This document shows positions 6,167 through 7,145 of a DNA stretch of 7,145 nt, one piece after another (position 1 is the stretch's first letter; every line of letters starts with the position of its first letter). The stretch spans positions 1 through 7,145 of the forward strand of contig CAIXHJ010000413.1 in assembly GCA_903919165.1 (NCBI GenBank). The letters run 5' to 3'. The stretch is from an uncultured Holophagaceae bacterium. Its GTDB lineage: Bacteria; Acidobacteriota; Holophagae; Holophagales; Holophagaceae. The position numbers were made by a program, and so were the translations under genes. The notes under the pieces were generated by a model that had not been told where the DNA came from, did not search any database, and worked only from the letters and a program-made list of their open reading frames with translations.

Positions 6167-6296
6167 GCAGCCTGCGCTTCCGGTGCGCACGCCCCTGCTT
6201 TTTCCGCGTCTTCCGCGACCAGCGCTTTTCTCTTTGTCTTTCCTCTCCCAAGCTTCTGTTGCGCTATGCTTCCGGGGATCTTTCCAGGAGGCGAGC

Positions 6297-6818
6297 ATGT
6301 TCCGTCGTGTGGAAGACTTCAAGACCATCTGGCAGCAGGAGGCAGACAAGACCCTGGCGGTCCTGGCTGCCATCCCAGACGCAGCGGCTCACCAGGCCGT
6401 GGACACCCAGCACCGCGACCTTCGGCGCCTGGCCTGGCACCTGGTGGAGACGGTCCTCGAACTGCCCCAGAACCTGGGCCTCAAAGTGAAGGGGCCGGTG
6501 GGTCTCGGTGCCGATGGATTCATCGCTTCCCCGCCGCCGCCCACCATGGCCGAGATCTCGAACGCCTACCGCGCCGTGAGCGAGTCGTTGCTCGACCACA
6601 CGGGCAGCTGGAGCAACACCGAGCTGGGCCGCAACTTCAGCCTCTATGGCGAGACCTGGACCGGCGCCTTCGCCCTCTACGTCCTCGTCAGCCACCAGAC
6701 CCACCACCGCGGCCAGATGACCGTCCTCATGCGCCAGGCCGGCCTGCACGTGCCCAGCACCTACGGGCCCACCAGAGAAGGCTGGGCCGTGTTCGGGCTG
6801 GAGGCACCGAAGGTTTGA
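6297..6818 (+). CDS. DinB-family four-helix protein (putative metal-dependent hydrolase/transferase)
   Basis: This is a 173-residue soluble protein of the DinB/YfiT-like superfamily, a four-helix bundle that binds a metal ion through three histidines. The probable ligands are H48 (RLAWHLVE), H133 and H137 (SHQTHHRGQM, 132-141). The stretch HHRGQMTVLMRQAGLHVPS and the final TREGW are typical of the family. Members include thiol-dependent transferases and damage-inducible proteins of unknown activity, so no reaction can be assigned. AGGAGG at 6286-6291, five bases upstream, fixes the start at 6297. The frame is open back to an ATG at 6165, but that extension lies in the repeat element and has no ribosome binding site. 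The hydrolase gene starts 42 nt after its stop, so the two may be co-transcribed. Confidence 0.88.
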   Translation: MFRRVEDFKTIWQQEADKTLAVLAAIPDAAAHQAVDTQHRDLRRLAWHLVETVLELPQNLGLKVKGPVGLGADGFIASPPPPTMAEISNAYRAVSESLLDHTGSWSNTELGRNFSLYGETWTGAFALYVLVSHQTHHRGQMTVLMRQAGLHVPSTYGPTREGWAVFGLEAPKV

Positions 6819-6860
6819 CGCCGCGCGGCTATCCTGGGTGGCCGTGCCCTGGAGGTTGCC

Positions 6861-7145
6861 ATGCGTTGCCGCGCGCTCCTGCTCTGTCTCGCAGCCCTCT
6901 GCCTGCATCCTGCGGAGTTGACGTTCCAGAAGATCGGCCAGGGCCCCGGCGTCCTGTTGATCCATGGGTTCGGTGGGAACAAGGAAGTCTGGTCCGGCGT
7001 GGCCGGAGAACTCGCGCGGGACCACACGGTCCTGAGCGTGGATCTGCCGGGCAGCGGGGGAAGTCCCGGTCCCGCAGTCGTGGATGGACGCGCGGATTTC
7101 GGAGCGTTGGCCAAAGATCTGGTGGCCTTGGTGCGCAGGTCGGGC
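6861..7145 (+). CDS. Alpha/beta hydrolase with signal peptide, C-terminus cut by window edge
   Basis: Ninety-five codons are visible. Residues 1-18 (MRCRALLLCLAALCLHPA) look like an export signal: a basic start and a leucine/alanine-rich core. Cysteines at 3, 9 and 14 make a lipoprotein possible, but no clear lipobox is seen. The alpha/beta-hydrolase N-terminal core follows: a strand VLLIHGFGGNKEVW (31-44) with the oxyanion HG at 35-36, then VLSVDLPGSGGSPGP (57-71). The nucleophile elbow (Gx[S]xG), the acid and the histidine would lie past the edge, so activity cannot be confirmed. GGAGG at 6851-6855, five bases before the ATG, supports the start. Esterase, lipase or haloperoxidase-like roles are all possible; a periplasmic or secreted location is inferred. 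Confidence 0.85.
   Translation, partial: MRCRALLLCLAALCLHPAELTFQKIGQGPGVLLIHGFGGNKEVWSGVAGELARDHTVLSVDLPGSGGSPGPAVVDGRADFGALAKDLVALVRRSG

Larger units (their letters stand above)
6010..6223. repeat. Long inverted-repeat element with internal hairpins (MITE-like or structured)
   Basis: The 22-nt ends, 6010-6031 (starting GCTGGTCACGG) and 6202-6223 (ending CGCGACCAGC), are reverse complements at 20 of 22 positions. Both mismatches become G-U pairs in a minus-strand transcript. Further nested pairing continues inward: 6051-6060 with 6187-6195 (one bulged C) and 6066-6070 with 6167-6171. Two strong hairpins (6090-6108 and 6113-6166) sit inside. The whole can be drawn as one stem ending in a multi-branch junction. 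No transposase and no clear target-site duplication are visible. It may be a non-autonomous mobile repeat, an interspersed palindromic repeat or the gene for a folded RNA; the sequence alone does not decide. Confidence 0.6.
5976..6296. other. Gene-free interval rich in inverted repeats
   Basis: I see no supported coding sequence here. Positions 5976-6009 look like plain spacer, except that the carboxyltransferase stop sits in a small palindrome (GTTTGA, T, TCAAAC at 5970-5982). Positions 6010-6223 form the folded repeat described separately. Positions 6224-6296 are pyrimidine-rich on the plus strand and serve as the leader of the DinB-like gene. TATGCT at 6265-6270 is a possible -10, but no acceptable -35 lies at the right distance. 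Confidence 0.75.

Noticed and set aside
6010..6223. A complete insertion sequence
   Set aside because: There are inverted ends but no transposase frame inside 214 bp and no clear target duplication, so at most it is a non-autonomous element.
6165..6296. Upstream extension of the DinB-like protein with a hydrophobic N-terminus
   Set aside because: The extension would lie in the repeat and leader sequence and has no ribosome binding site, while the ATG at 6297 has a strong AGGAGG five bases upstream and matches the usual family start.

Overview
The window is GC-rich (roughly two thirds G+C by eye) bacterial chromosome with closely packed genes and clear Shine-Dalgarno sites in front of most starts. 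No rRNA, tRNA, phage, transposase or CRISPR sequence is visible. The mix of a eukaryote-like alanine aminotransferase, a DinB-family protein and acyl-CoA enzymes fits an environmental Gram-negative such as a Holophagae-type Acidobacteriota or a former deltaproteobacterium. That placement is an impression from gene content, not a measured assignment.

Layout. A minus-strand acyl-CoA dehydrogenase runs off the left edge (1-947). A short divergent intergenic region with a small palindrome separates it from a plus-strand pair: an alanine aminotransferase-family enzyme (1112-2467) and a YdfG-like short-chain dehydrogenase (2495-3262). The dehydrogenase ends stop-to-stop against a minus-strand MFS transporter (3263-4408), and both stop codons lie in one TGATCA palindrome. 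A 44-bp divergent gap holding a perfect 9-bp inverted repeat leads to a plus-strand acyl-CoA carboxylase carboxyltransferase gene (4453-5975). That gene is broken by a one-base deletion near 5566-5568. A gene-free stretch of about 320 bp follows (5976-6296). It is dominated by a 214-bp element whose ends form a 22-bp imperfect inverted repeat and whose interior carries two strong hairpins. A DinB-like protein (6297-6818) and the start of a secreted or lipid-anchored alpha/beta hydrolase (6861 to the right edge) close the window.

How the genes may work together. The dehydrogenase and carboxyltransferase both act on CoA thioesters and suggest fatty-acid or branched-chain amino-acid metabolism, but no biotin carboxylase or other partner is in view. 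The aminotransferase and the YdfG-like reductase are probably co-transcribed. They could form an amino-acid to keto- or semialdehyde to hydroxy-acid route, which is inference. Most of the window is ordinary metabolism. The items most worth a second look are the folded repeat at 6010-6223, the frameshift in the carboxyltransferase, and the palindrome that overlaps the transporter's ribosome binding site. I did not find a convincing new multi-gene system.
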